Position numbers and translations under genes: made by a program
Source of the DNA: Glycomyces sp. TRM65418
GTDB lineage: Bacteria; Actinomycetota; Actinomycetes; Mycobacteriales; Micromonosporaceae
Direction: 5' to 3'
Length of the DNA stretch: 64,000 nucleotides
NCBI RefSeq assembly: GCF_019710475.1
Contig: NZ_JAJFAX010000009.1
Span: 1 to 64,000, forward strand
Part shown: in pieces, positions 34,379 to 42,470 of the stretch
How positions within the stretch are numbered: the first letter of the stretch is position 1
How the letters are laid out: each line of letters starts with the position of its first letter
Notes under the pieces: generated by a model
Databases searched by the model: none
Told to the model about the DNA's origin: nothing
What the model saw: the letters and a program-made list of their open reading frames with translations, nothing else

Positions 34379-34937
34379 CTGGACCTGGCCCGGTGAGCGG
34401 TTGATCGCCGGAGCCCAGCGCGGCGACGTCGACGCGCTCACCGCGCTGGTGTCGGGCTCGCACCCGAACGTGCAGCGCTTCGCACGCACTCTCTGCGCCA
34501 CCCCGGAGGACGCCGAGGACGCGGCGCAGGAGGCGCTGATCATCCTGTACCGCAAGATCGGGACGCTGCGGGCGTCGGGGGCGCTGGCCTCGTGGATGTT
34601 CCGCATCGTCCGCAACGAGTGCCTCCGGCGGATCCGGAAGCCGCGGACCGACGAGCCCGTCCCGGACGCTGCAGTGCGTTCGGCCGAGGACGAGGCGCTG
34701 CAACGCCTTGAGGCGAGCCGAGTGGCGGCGGCGATCGCCGCGCTCCCGCCGGAGCAGCGCCGGGCGCTGATCCTGCGCGACGTCCAGGGCTACAGCGGGC
34801 CCATGGCCGCCGATGCGCTCGGCATCAGCACGGCCGCCCTGAAGTCGCGCCTGCATCGCGCCCGCAGGGCCGTGCAGGAATCCCTCAGAACGGCGGACGA
34901 ACCCGCGAACGGAGGCGCCCATGCAGGCGAAGGCTGA
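34371..34937 (+). CDS. ECF-type RNA polymerase sigma factor
   Basis: The 188-residue protein has sigma region 2 (RFARTLCATPEDAEDAAQEA, LIILYRKIGTLR, WMFRIVRNECLRRIRK) and region 4 (IAALPPEQRRALILRDVQGYSG, ALGISTAALKSRLHRARR). There is no C-terminal extension. The start is GTG inside the end of the microprotein gene, and the end overlaps the next gene by 17 bp, so three frames form one coupled unit. A cognate anti-sigma factor is expected next to it; the cysteine-rich membrane protein that follows is the only candidate. Confidence 0.92.
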   Translation: MADWTWPGERLIAGAQRGDVDALTALVSGSHPNVQRFARTLCATPEDAEDAAQEALIILYRKIGTLRASGALASWMFRIVRNECLRRIRKPRTDEPVPDAAVRSAEDEALQRLEASRVAAAIAALPPEQRRALILRDVQGYSGPMAADALGISTAALKSRLHRARRAVQESLRTADEPANGGAHAGEG

Positions 34938-35205
34938 AGACCCGGTGACGCCGCCCGAAGGCCCGCAGTTCGCGAGCGCCTCCCTGCCACGGCACCTCGT
35001 CCGAGGCGTGATCGGCTTCGGCGGGCTGATCGGCTCGCTCGCGTTGCTGCCCGTGGTCGGGTGGATGAGCCTGCTGCTCTTGCCGATGGGTGTGCTCGCG
35101 CTGCGGGGGTGCCCGATGTGCTGGACGATCGGCCTGATCGAGACGGTCTCACGCGGCCGCCTGCGGCGCGAATGCGAGGACGGCCGGTGCAAGCTGGTCG
35201 CCTAG
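34921..35205 (+). CDS. Small cysteine-rich membrane protein, possible anti-sigma partner
   Basis: This 94-residue protein has one or two hydrophobic segments (about 28-62) and, after them, RGCPMCW followed by RRECEDGRCK: four cysteines in two pairs. It lacks the HxxxCxxC zinc anti-sigma motif, so it is not a standard RsrA-type protein. The cysteine pattern could bind metal or sense redox state at the inner membrane face. It overlaps the sigma gene by 17 bp, which makes a functional link likely. Family not recognised. Confidence 0.75.
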   Translation: MQAKAEDPVTPPEGPQFASASLPRHLVRGVIGFGGLIGSLALLPVVGWMSLLLLPMGVLALRGCPMCWTIGLIETVSRGRLRRECEDGRCKLVA

Positions 35206-35217
35206 CGGGCCTTCGCG

Positions 35218-35532
35218 TCAGCCTTCGGGATAGAAGAGGAACAGGCGGCAGCCCGTCGTGGACTGGGGCACGTGGCTGGAGCCGGCCGGGCAGTGGATGA
35301 ACGAGCCGGCCGGGTAGTCGCGCACGCCGTCGTTGAACACGCCCGAGACGACGAAGACCTCCTCCGGGCCGGGGTCGTGGACGTCCAGGTTCGGCCAGAC
35401 CGCGCCCGGGGCGAGGTCGACCACGTAGGCCTTCCGGTCGGCCGGGCCCTTCCACAGCGGGCGCAGGGTGATGTCGTCGGTGTACCGCTGGGCCGGGACG
35501 TCGTCGACGTGCGACCAGACCATGTCGGTCAT
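35218..35532 (-). CDS. Cupin-fold protein
   Basis: The 104-residue protein is a single beta-barrel cupin of the ChrR/quercetinase-like small type (WPNLDVHDPGPEEVFVVSGVF for motif 1, with His and Glu ligands, and YPAGSFIHCPAGSSHVP for motif 2 with a second histidine). It may bind a metal and a small ligand. It diverges from an ArsR gene across a short, AT-rich region with TGATAT half-sites, so it is a probable target of that repressor. Confidence 0.88.
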   Translation of the reverse strand: MTDMVWSHVDDVPAQRYTDDITLRPLWKGPADRKAYVVDLAPGAVWPNLDVHDPGPEEVFVVSGVFNDGVRDYPAGSFIHCPAGSSHVPQSTTGCRLFLFYPEG

Positions 35533-35542
35533 GGATCCTCCA

Positions 35543-35581
35543 TATATCAGTGAGCGATGATATGAACGTAATATATCATCG
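35543..35581. promoter_or_regulatory. ArsR-type operator between cupin and arsR-like genes
   Basis: CGATGATAT (35555-35563) and ATATCATCG (35573-35581) are perfect inverted arms with a 9-bp gap. A further ATATCA at 35544-35549 makes three half-sites. This AT-rich region must contain both divergent promoters. Confidence 0.65.
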
Positions 35582-35588
35582 ACTTCTG

Positions 35589-35882
35589 ATGGATTTCAAC
35601 GACGTGGACGACCGGATGTTCGACATCGGCAAGGCCCTGAGCTGCCGACTCCGGCTGGCGCTGCTGCACACCCTCGCCGTCGGCGAGGCCTCGGTCGGCG
35701 AGCTGGTCGAGCGCACTGGCGCGAACCAGCCGAACGTCTCCAACCACCTGGGGGTGCTGCGGGAGGCCGGTCTGGTGACCGCCGAACGCTCCGGCCGCGT
35801 GATGCGGTACCGCCTGGCCTCGCCGAGCGTCCGCGAGCTGGTGAAAGCGATTGACGCGGTGACCGACGACCGGGCAGCATAG
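35589..35882 (+). CDS. ArsR-family regulator
   Basis: The protein (97 residues from ATG 35589) has the ArsR winged helix (ALSCRLRLALLHTLAVGEAS, VGELVERTGANQPNVSNHLGV for the recognition region, LVTAERSGRVMRYRL for the wing). There is no obvious metal-binding CxC motif. Upstream in-frame starts (GTG 35550, ATG 35562) lie inside or before the operator repeats, so the shorter form is preferred. It is followed on the same strand by an MFS pump remnant, its likely former target. Confidence 0.85.
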   Translation: MDFNDVDDRMFDIGKALSCRLRLALLHTLAVGEASVGELVERTGANQPNVSNHLGVLREAGLVTAERSGRVMRYRLASPSVRELVKAIDAVTDDRAA

Positions 35883-35914
35883 GCACCCTGCGATGACCGA
35901 TCGATGGGACGCCA

Positions 35915-36463
35915 GTGCAACTCGGAGCCGACTACCGCAGGATCTGGCTCGGCAACGCGTCCGCGAACCTGGCCGACGGCATCACCTTCATCGCACTGCC
36001 GCTGCTGGCGACGAGGACCACTGACAGTCCCCTCGCCGTGGCCGGCCTGGCGGTCGCCTACTCGCTGTCGCGGATCGTCTCAGTGCTCGGTACCGGCGTG
36101 CTCATCGACCGGGTCGACCGGCGCCGACTGCTGTACCTCGCGAACGGCTCCCGAGCCGGGATGTTCGCCGTCCTGACGGGACTCGTGGTCCTGGACGCCG
36201 TCCCGATACGCCGGCGGGCCACGCCCGCCGCGATGATGGGACGCGTCGGATCGCTGGACGGCTTCGTCGGCCTCATCGGCCTCGCCGTCGGAGCGGGCGC
36301 GGGCGGGCTGCTCGCCTCAGAGCTCGGCTACCGGGCGCCGTTCGCGGTCGCCGCCGCCCTCTTCGCCGGTGCGGCAGTGCTGTGCCTGGTGTCGATCGGC
36401 GGTCTTCGCGAGTGGGAGGACGGCCAGGAGCGGGCGGGCTCGGCTCAGGCGATGCGGCGGTAG
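35915..36463 (+). pseudogene. MFS efflux pump with large central deletion
   Basis: The frame encodes 182 residues, less than half of a normal 400-residue MFS pump. Residues 1-97 give the first three membrane segments, including the loop motif GVLIDRVDRRRLLYLANGSRAG. From about residue 98 (near position 36205) it continues with the family's C-terminal part (RRRATPAAMMGRVGSLDGFV, then four-segment end region). The middle segments are missing but the frame is kept. It is unlikely to transport. It follows the ArsR gene by 32 bp, the usual arrangement of ArsR-controlled MFS pumps. Its end overlaps the convergent DUF1579 gene by 19 bp. Confidence 0.75.
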
Positions 36464-36906
36464 TCCAAGGCGAAGTCGTGCTGCCAGTCGGCGCCGTCGC
36501 GGCGCGTCTCCCACGTGCCGCTGACGGTGTCGCCGTCGTCCCCGATGGCGCCGGTGAAGCGCTGATGGAAGTCCAGGGGCGCGAAGTCGGGCGATTCACG
36601 GCGGAGCGTCCACACTCGGCCGTCGAACGTCATCGCGTACAGACGCGCGACGCCCCGCGAGTCGAAGTAGTGCTGCGTATAGCTGCCGTCGGCCGATTCG
36701 GTGCCGATGATCGCCAGGCTGTCGGGCACGTCCGAGTCCGGCACCTCAGTGCGCTGCAAGAGGAATTGGCGGTCCAGGGCCCACTCGAACCGGCTCCGCG
36801 CCGCAGGGCCGGGCTCGGGTCGGTCATCGGTGGACCGGACTTCCAGGGTCCACTCGCCGACCAGAACGTCGAGACGTTGCAGTGCCTCCGCACGGCCATC
36901 GGTCAT
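36445..36906 (-). CDS. DUF1579-family protein
   Basis: The 153-residue soluble protein has the family opening (LDVLVGEWTLEVRSTDD) and a beta-rich body (RSRFEWALDRQFLLQRTEV, FDGRVWTLRRES, TGAIGDDGDTVSGTWE) that recalls lipocalin/FABP-like barrels. No enzyme activity is established for the family. It is a single-gene unit with its 3' end overlapping the MFS remnant. Confidence 0.85.
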   Translation of the reverse strand: MTDGRAEALQRLDVLVGEWTLEVRSTDDRPEPGPAARSRFEWALDRQFLLQRTEVPDSDVPDSLAIIGTESADGSYTQHYFDSRGVARLYAMTFDGRVWTLRRESPDFAPLDFHQRFTGAIGDDGDTVSGTWETRRDGADWQHDFALDYRRIA

Positions 36907-37107
36907 GAGGTTCGCTCCACTTTCACCTGACGGTGGTCCTTCCGCTCGCCGACACCGGTCGCGACCGCCGGGGAGCCGTCGCCGAACCGATCCGCTCTCA
37001 TCCTCCCATCCCGATCGTTGGAGGTCCAGTTCGGTACGGTGTGACAGATTCCAGTTCAGCTCGACACAGACGGAGCAAGGAGTGTTCTCGCGAGTGCCCC
37101 GAGACGG

Positions 37108-38100
37108 TCAGTCGGTCGCGGCCTGCTCGAACACGAGGGCCGCCCCGAGCGCGGCCTCGGCGGGCACGAACGGTCGCCCGTCGGCGGTTCGCCGGACCGG
37201 GACCCCTTGCGATCGCAGATGGCCCTCGGCGGCGGTCAGGTCCGTGACTTCGATCGTGTAAGCGCTCAAACTCGGTGTGACGTAAGGCTTCTCCCCCGGC
37301 AGGCGAGCCTCCAGCGCAGCAGCGGTGGTGAGGGCGAGACGGCTCGAACCGAGGTCGAACACCGCACTCGGACCGTCGAAGGCGGCGGCCCGGCCCAGAT
37401 AACGCTCGTAACGCGAAGTGGTCGCCGTCAACTGGTCCTCGTCCACGCAGATGACGCACTCGGCGAGGCGCACGGCGCCGTTGGGGTGGTCGAGACCCGT
37501 CTGCGCGTCGAGGAGTTCGGCTGGAACGTCCTCGGCGACGCCGACGCGGCCCTCGGGGACCATGCCGGGCGGCGAGCCCGGGTCGTCGTCGTTGATCTCG
37601 AGGAACTTGATCGTGCCGAGCTTCGTGCCTTCAGCGGTGGCGACCGGCCGCTGCGCGGTGCGGGCACCGCTGCTCCCGACGCCGTTCGCCTCCAAGCGGG
37701 CAGCGGTCGTCTCGGCGTCGTCGCAGGCGAAGACGAGGATGTGAGCGCCTTCGGCGATGGCGAGGCGCGCTTCGAGGTTCGCGACGGTCTGGCCGATCAC
37801 CGCTCGGGTCGCGGCGAGATGCTCGTCGGGGACCTGCAACGGGATCAGTCGCGCGACCTCGGGCAGCCGGTCGCTCTGCTGCGGCGCGAGAGCGAGCAGT
37901 TCGATGAAACCACGCGGGAAGTCCGCATGGGTGTTGCCCGCGCCGACAGGCTCGGGCTCTTCGCCCGGCGAGGGCGGGAGCGCGGGGTAGGCCGGGGCGC
38001 CGATCTGGAAGCCGAAGCGGCGGAACGCGTCCAAGGCCGCGTCCATATCGCGGACGATGAGTCCGATGTGGTGGATGCTGGTGATGTCGTCGACGGCCAT
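37108..38100 (-). CDS. Two-domain VOC (glyoxalase-like) protein
   Basis: The 330-residue protein contains two glyoxalase-like units: one at about 5-150 (SIHHIGLIVRDMDAALDAFRRFGF) and one from about 205 (AECVICVDEDQLTATTSRYERYLGR). Such tandem VOC proteins include dioxygenases and binding proteins. The first domain has an unusual insert (PALPPSPGEEPEPVGAG). It lies 29 bp downstream of a TetR gene on the same strand and is very likely repressed by it. The ligand is unknown. Confidence 0.87.
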   Translation of the reverse strand: MAVDDITSIHHIGLIVRDMDAALDAFRRFGFQIGAPAYPALPPSPGEEPEPVGAGNTHADFPRGFIELLALAPQQSDRLPEVARLIPLQVPDEHLAATRAVIGQTVANLEARLAIAEGAHILVFACDDAETTAARLEANGVGSSGARTAQRPVATAEGTKLGTIKFLEINDDDPGSPPGMVPEGRVGVAEDVPAELLDAQTGLDHPNGAVRLAECVICVDEDQLTATTSRYERYLGRAAAFDGPSAVFDLGSSRLALTTAAALEARLPGEKPYVTPSLSAYTIEVTDLTAAEGHLRSQGVPVRRTADGRPFVPAEAALGAALVFEQAATD

Positions 38101-38129
38101 GTCGAGGCCCCTTCAGGTGAGTGGTGGTT

Positions 38130-38843
38130 TCAGTCGGCGGCGGTGCCGTAGGCGACGCGACGGTATTCGCCGGCGACGCCGGTGAACGCCTCGATGACGT
38201 GGGGCGCGGCGGCGGCGTAGCGGTCGGGAGCGGGTGTTTCGGAGGGTTCGAAGGACCGGCGGATCACGTCGGCGAGCCGGTCGGCGCGGTGTTCGAGCGA
38301 CCGGCTCGGGTCGGTCGCCTGGAGCGGATCGGAGGTGAAGAAGCCGTAGGCGACCGCCTGGATCCCGTACTCGACGTCGGCGAGGTCGGTGTGCGCACGG
38401 AGGAGTCCGTGGTCCGCGAGTGCGCTGAGATAAGCGCGCGAGCCGATCGGCTTCGACGCGCGCAGTCCGGCTCGCGCGGGGTGCCGCGCGAAGGCGTCGA
38501 GTTCGGAGACGTCGGCGCTGAAGATCGTCGTGAGGACGGGGCGCCGCATCGCCTCCAGGAAATGCCGCCGCAGGTAACGGTGGGGGGCCGCCTCGGCCGG
38601 ATCCTCCCTGACGGCGGCGACGACGAGGTCGAGCATCGCGGCGGCCTCGCGGGCGCCGACCGCCAGCAGCAGGTGGTCGCGACTGCCCCAATGCAGGTAG
38701 ACGGTGCCCTTGCCGACTCCGGCGCGAGCGGCGACCTCTTCGATGCGAATCCGGCGCGAACCGGTGGCGAGCAGCAGCTCGGCCGCGGCATCGAGCAGCG
38801 CGTCGGCACGCTGAGTCAAATCGGTGCGCTGGGTCCTCGCCAT
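38130..38843 (-). CDS. TetR-family regulator
   Basis: The 237-residue protein has a TetR helix-turn-helix at the N-terminus (LDAAAELLLATGSRRIRIEE, VAARAGVGKGTVYLHWGSRD) and a long ligand-binding domain. GGAGG just upstream supports the ATG at 38843 over the GTG at 38849. It is the first gene of an operon with the two-domain VOC protein. A nested palindrome lies 21 bp upstream of the start. Confidence 0.93.
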   Translation of the reverse strand: MARTQRTDLTQRADALLDAAAELLLATGSRRIRIEEVAARAGVGKGTVYLHWGSRDHLLLAVGAREAAAMLDLVVAAVREDPAEAAPHRYLRRHFLEAMRRPVLTTIFSADVSELDAFARHPARAGLRASKPIGSRAYLSALADHGLLRAHTDLADVEYGIQAVAYGFFTSDPLQATDPSRSLEHRADRLADVIRRSFEPSETPAPDRYAAAAPHVIEAFTGVAGEYRRVAYGTAAD

Positions 38844-38863
38844 TCTCACCTCCAGGTCGGATC

Positions 38864-38898
38864 AACTCATGACCAGATGATCATTCTAGTCATGAGTT
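38864..38898. promoter_or_regulatory. TetR operator with nested symmetry
   Basis: AACTCATGAC (38864-38873) and GTCATGAGTT (38889-38898) are perfect 10-nt arms. Between them GATGATCATTC gives a second dyad on almost the same centre. The position just upstream of the TetR gene fits autorepression. Confidence 0.75.
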
Positions 38899-39127
38899 TC
38901 GCAATGCTGGTCGGGACGGGAGGGGCCGCTTCGAGGAAGCCCTGGTCGGTTTCGGCGTCGTGTCGATGCGGCCCGACCCCGCTCCTACGACCACGCCCGT
39001 ACAGGAGCGCTGTGACGCATGGCTTCGCTGCGAGCGCATCGCGTCCGAACAGGACAGGATCTGCACGGCATCGGGCATCGAGGATCGAGGATCGAGATGG
39101 ACGATCACCGTCCGAGAAGCCGACGAA

Positions 39128-39158
39128 ACGGGCCCGGTGACCGAGTCACCGGGCCCGT
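39128..39158 (-). terminator. Terminator of the S8 protease gene
   Basis: Perfect 14-nt arms (39128-39141 and 39145-39158) with a 3-nt loop lie 30 bp past the protease stop. On the minus strand the hairpin is followed by a short T-run. Confidence 0.8.
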
Positions 39159-39187
39159 GGTCGTTCGCGGGTAATGAAGTGCGGCGC

Positions 39188-41953
39188 TTACGCTGCGAGC
39201 ATCAGGTCAGACCCGTGCACCGCGAACTCCTGCCCCGTCGTCGGGAAGGAGGCCGGAACCGAAGCGCCCAGCGTGAGGTTCACTTCGATCACCGAGTCGG
39301 GGACTACATCGACCTCGACCGTCGCGGAACCGGACTCGGCGTCCACCGCCTCCAACTGCGACGGCCCGGAGCCGGGTGCGAAGGTCCAGTACCGACCGTC
39401 GGCGCCCGAGACGCCGTGATGACCGGAGGCCGTGTGGGTGACGACCGCGCCCGCGACCGGCGCCCCGTTCTGGTCCGTGACCGTGCCCCGCACCAATCCG
39501 CCCGGGATCGGCACGCAGTCGGCCACGCCCCCGACGAGGACGTCGTCGATCTGCCACCAGTAACCCGATCGGTAGGCATGGTAGTAGTGGAATTTGAGCT
39601 GGGCCTCTTGCGCTCCGGCCCATGCGCTCAAGTCGACCGTCACCGTGCTGTCGCGCACCGCGGACTCGGCCGCCCAGGCCTCCTCCCAGGTCTGGCCGCC
39701 GTCGACGCTGATCGCCACGTCCGCCTGCGAATACGGCGCGATCCCGTAGAAGTCGGTGGCGAAGGACAAGACCGGTTCCGCGGCACTCGACAGGTCGAAG
39801 ACCGGCGAGATGAGGTCCGTGTCCATGGTTCCGCCGCCCGGCGGCCGAGCCATGGCGAATCCGCCCGAGCCCGGCGTCTGGTTGCCGGTGTTGTGGGGGT
39901 CGTCGAAGATCCACGGCGCGGGGCCGCGGTTGACCACGGTCCAGCCCACCGGCGCAGTCCCGGATTCGAAACCAGTGCCCAGCGGGTCGAATGCGTATCC
40001 CGGAGCCGTGCAACCGGCCGCGACCGGCACCTCGATGAGCACGTCGCCCGCGTCCACATCGACATGGACGGTCTGGTACCCGGTGTATTCGGTCTTGACG
40101 ACCAGTTCCACGCCGCCGGTCGGCAGCGTCAGTTCGAACCGTCCGGTGAGCGGATCGGTCGTCGTGGACACTTCACCGCCCGCTGAGGCGACCGTCGCCG
40201 CCAGCGGCCAGCCGTGGCCGGAACCGTCGACGACCGTGCCGGTGACCACCGTGGTGGCGAGCGGAGTCAGCGCCGCATCGAACACGGCCGTCTGGCCGGA
40301 CGACACGTTCACCGTCCCCGTGAACGGCTCATAGCCGAACTTCGTGGCACGCACCGTGTGCTGCCCGGTCAAGGCGAACTTCACGGTGTAGGTGCCGTCG
40401 GGCCCGGTCGTGGCGCGGCGGTCGAACGCTCCGTCGAAGACCAGTTCCACGCCCTCCAGGGGTGCGCCGTCCACATCGGTGATAGTGCCGCTGATGGAAC
40501 CGGATTCGCCTTCGGGGAGCGCATCAATGGCCGCGAGCGCGTCGATGCGCCCGTGCCCGTGCACGTTGTTCGCTTCCTCGGTGCCGCCGCACTGGTCGTC
40601 CTCGGCGAAGCGGGCCGACTCGGTGAGCATTTCGTAGACCAGGTCGTAGTCGCCCCGGAAGGCCGGTTCGGCCTCCATCATCAAGGCTATGGCGCCGGCG
40701 ACGTGCGGTGCTGCCATCGAGGTGCCGCTCAGCCGGGTGTAATTGTTGCCGGGCACTGAGGAGTAGACGAGGACGCCGGGCGCGGACACGTCGGGCTTGA
40801 CCCGCCCGTCGCTGGTGGGCCCGCGGGAGGAGAAGTCGGCGATCGCACCGCTGGTGCCGTACGCGCCCACGGCGATCACGTTGGGGTAGCCGCCGGGCGA
40901 ATTGGTGGTGACGCACGCCGGCCCGCTGTTGCCCGCGGCGAACACCGGGATGATCCCGGCGGCGTGCCACAGGTTGACGATGTCCCGGTAGTACGGGTCG
41001 CTGTCCGACGACTCCCGGCCCCAGGAGTTGTTGACGATGTCGGGCGCCTTGGACGGGTCGGGGTTGTTCCCCTGCGAGTCGGTCGGCGCGGTGACCCACT
41101 GGCCGGCCTTCAGGACCGATTCCATGCTGTAGCCGTAGTAATTGGCGGCGATCCACTCGGCGCCGGGCGCGACGCCGATCTGGTTGCCGGCGCCGTCGTC
41201 GCCGACCATGGTCCCCACCGTGTGGGTGCCGTGGCCCTCGGCGCTGAAGTCGCACGGCGTGCCGCCGCAGTTGCCCTCGACGTCGTAGAAGTTGTAGTCG
41301 TGGGTGAAGGTGCCGTCGCCGTTGTTGCCCCGGTACTGCTCAACGAGCGCCGGGTGGTCGTATTGGACGCCGGAGTCGATGCTGGCGATCACGACGCCTT
41401 CGCCGGTGACGCCGAGCTGTTCCCAGACGCTGGGCGCGTTGATGTCCTCGACGCCCCAACCGGTGGAGGCCGTCCCCATGAGAGGCTCGACCGGTTCCAC
41501 GGGCTTCACCACGGGGGCATCGACGACCGCCGCGACCTCGTCGAAGGCGGTGACGGTCTCGAGCAGCTCGATCCCGCCGGTCACTTTGATCGACGATGAG
41601 GCCCAAAAGGACTCGTACTCGACGCCCGCTTCCTCAAGGGCGGCGGTCAGGTCGGCCTGGGAGGACTCGGCGAACGCCATCGCCGCCTCCACAGCGGCTT
41701 TCCCCTTGTCGGCCTTGGTTTCTGCGTTGAATGCGGCCGAGTAGTCCGGGGCGCCGTGGAACTGGACCCAGAGTTCGGCTTCGCCTTCGTCTTCGATCTC
41801 GGCCAGAAGGGTGGGTTCGGCCTTCTGCTCGATCAGTGCTGTCGCGTCGGAATCGGTCTGTGCCCAGGCGGGTGCGGCAACGGCGAAGGCCGATGCGAGC
41901 GCTCCCACGAGCGAGACGGCGAGTACTCGACGCCATCGTTGCGTACGTGACAA
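39188..41953 (-). CDS. Secreted S8 subtilisin-like protease, multidomain
   Basis: The 921-residue protein starts at TTG 41953: AAGGAG lies 5 bp upstream and a textbook signal peptide follows (1-31, cleavage after AWA). Domains: inhibitor-I9-type propeptide (about 45-150), subtilisin domain (165-510) with Asp193 (SIDSGV), His241 (GHGTHT), Asn342 (AAGNSGP) and Ser412 (GTSMAAP), two carboxypeptidase-regulatory-like beta domains, a jelly-roll domain like that after immune-inhibitor-A proteases (GFESGTAPVGWTVVN onward), and a final beta domain. It is an extracellular scavenging protease with likely substrate- or surface-binding appendages. It is monocistronic with its own terminator. Confidence 0.95.
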   Translation of the reverse strand: MSRTQRWRRVLAVSLVGALASAFAVAAPAWAQTDSDATALIEQKAEPTLLAEIEDEGEAELWVQFHGAPDYSAAFNAETKADKGKAAVEAAMAFAESSQADLTAALEEAGVEYESFWASSSIKVTGGIELLETVTAFDEVAAVVDAPVVKPVEPVEPLMGTASTGWGVEDINAPSVWEQLGVTGEGVVIASIDSGVQYDHPALVEQYRGNNGDGTFTHDYNFYDVEGNCGGTPCDFSAEGHGTHTVGTMVGDDGAGNQIGVAPGAEWIAANYYGYSMESVLKAGQWVTAPTDSQGNNPDPSKAPDIVNNSWGRESSDSDPYYRDIVNLWHAAGIIPVFAAGNSGPACVTTNSPGGYPNVIAVGAYGTSGAIADFSSRGPTSDGRVKPDVSAPGVLVYSSVPGNNYTRLSGTSMAAPHVAGAIALMMEAEPAFRGDYDLVYEMLTESARFAEDDQCGGTEEANNVHGHGRIDALAAIDALPEGESGSISGTITDVDGAPLEGVELVFDGAFDRRATTGPDGTYTVKFALTGQHTVRATKFGYEPFTGTVNVSSGQTAVFDAALTPLATTVVTGTVVDGSGHGWPLAATVASAGGEVSTTTDPLTGRFELTLPTGGVELVVKTEYTGYQTVHVDVDAGDVLIEVPVAAGCTAPGYAFDPLGTGFESGTAPVGWTVVNRGPAPWIFDDPHNTGNQTPGSGGFAMARPPGGGTMDTDLISPVFDLSSAAEPVLSFATDFYGIAPYSQADVAISVDGGQTWEEAWAAESAVRDSTVTVDLSAWAGAQEAQLKFHYYHAYRSGYWWQIDDVLVGGVADCVPIPGGLVRGTVTDQNGAPVAGAVVTHTASGHHGVSGADGRYWTFAPGSGPSQLEAVDAESGSATVEVDVVPDSVIEVNLTLGASVPASFPTTGQEFAVHGSDLMLAA

Positions 41954-42164
41954 GATGGCTCCTTGCTTGGCGGAGGCGGCACCGGGGTGGGCGGTGCCGA
42001 TCGCGATCAGGATGCGAAGTGATGTGGTTCCTTGCCTCCCACCATGACAGACCAACGTCACAGTCCAAAATAGGCATTTCGGCGAAATCGCAGTGAACTA
42101 TATGGAATGCCGCGATGAAGTGTCCCAACTCACAGTGAGGGATCGGCTCCGTTGCACGCAGAAC

Positions 42165-42190
42165 GCCCCGCCTTCGAGCGAAGGCGGGGC
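42165..42190 (-). terminator. Terminator of the XRE-DUF397 operon
   Basis: GCCCCGCCTT (42165-42174) and AAGGCGGGGC (42181-42190) form a 10-bp stem with loop CGAGCG, 29 bp past the DUF397 stop. Confidence 0.7.
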
Positions 42191-42218
42191 GGGACGTCTG
42201 AGTTGGGGTTTTGGGCGC

Positions 42219-42470
42219 TCAGCCTCGGTCGGCGACGCGCAGCAGGCCCGTGAAGTCGGCGGCGGAGAGGTCGAACACCGGAGAATCGTGGCCGAGTTTG
42301 GAGTCCCGGACCTGGAAGCCGACGGCGGTGTTCCGAGCTTCAACGCAGTCAGTCTGTGCGGTGTTGTTGCTCCGTGAGCTCTTCCGCCAAGACTGACGGC
42401 ACTCCACGCAGTCTGCGTCAGCAGTATCGCTACTGCGGGTGCTCTTCCGCCAGCCGGTGAACTCAGCCAT
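42219..42470 (-). CDS. DUF397 protein with duplicated N-terminal motif
   Basis: The 83-residue protein is a DUF397 member, the small partner of XRE/DUF5753 regulators in actinomycetes. The usual opening WRKSSRSxxxxxDCVE occurs twice (WRKSTRSSDTADADCVEC, then WRKSSRSNNTAQTDCVEA), so the first third is a tandem copy. The canonical C-terminus follows (VRDSKLGHDSPVF, DLSAADFTGLL). DUF397 proteins are thought to counteract or bind their paired regulator. Its ATG overlaps the stop of the regulator gene by 8 bp. Confidence 0.93.
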   Translation of the reverse strand: MAEFTGWRKSTRSSDTADADCVECRQSWRKSSRSNNTAQTDCVEARNTAVGFQVRDSKLGHDSPVFDLSAADFTGLLRVADRG

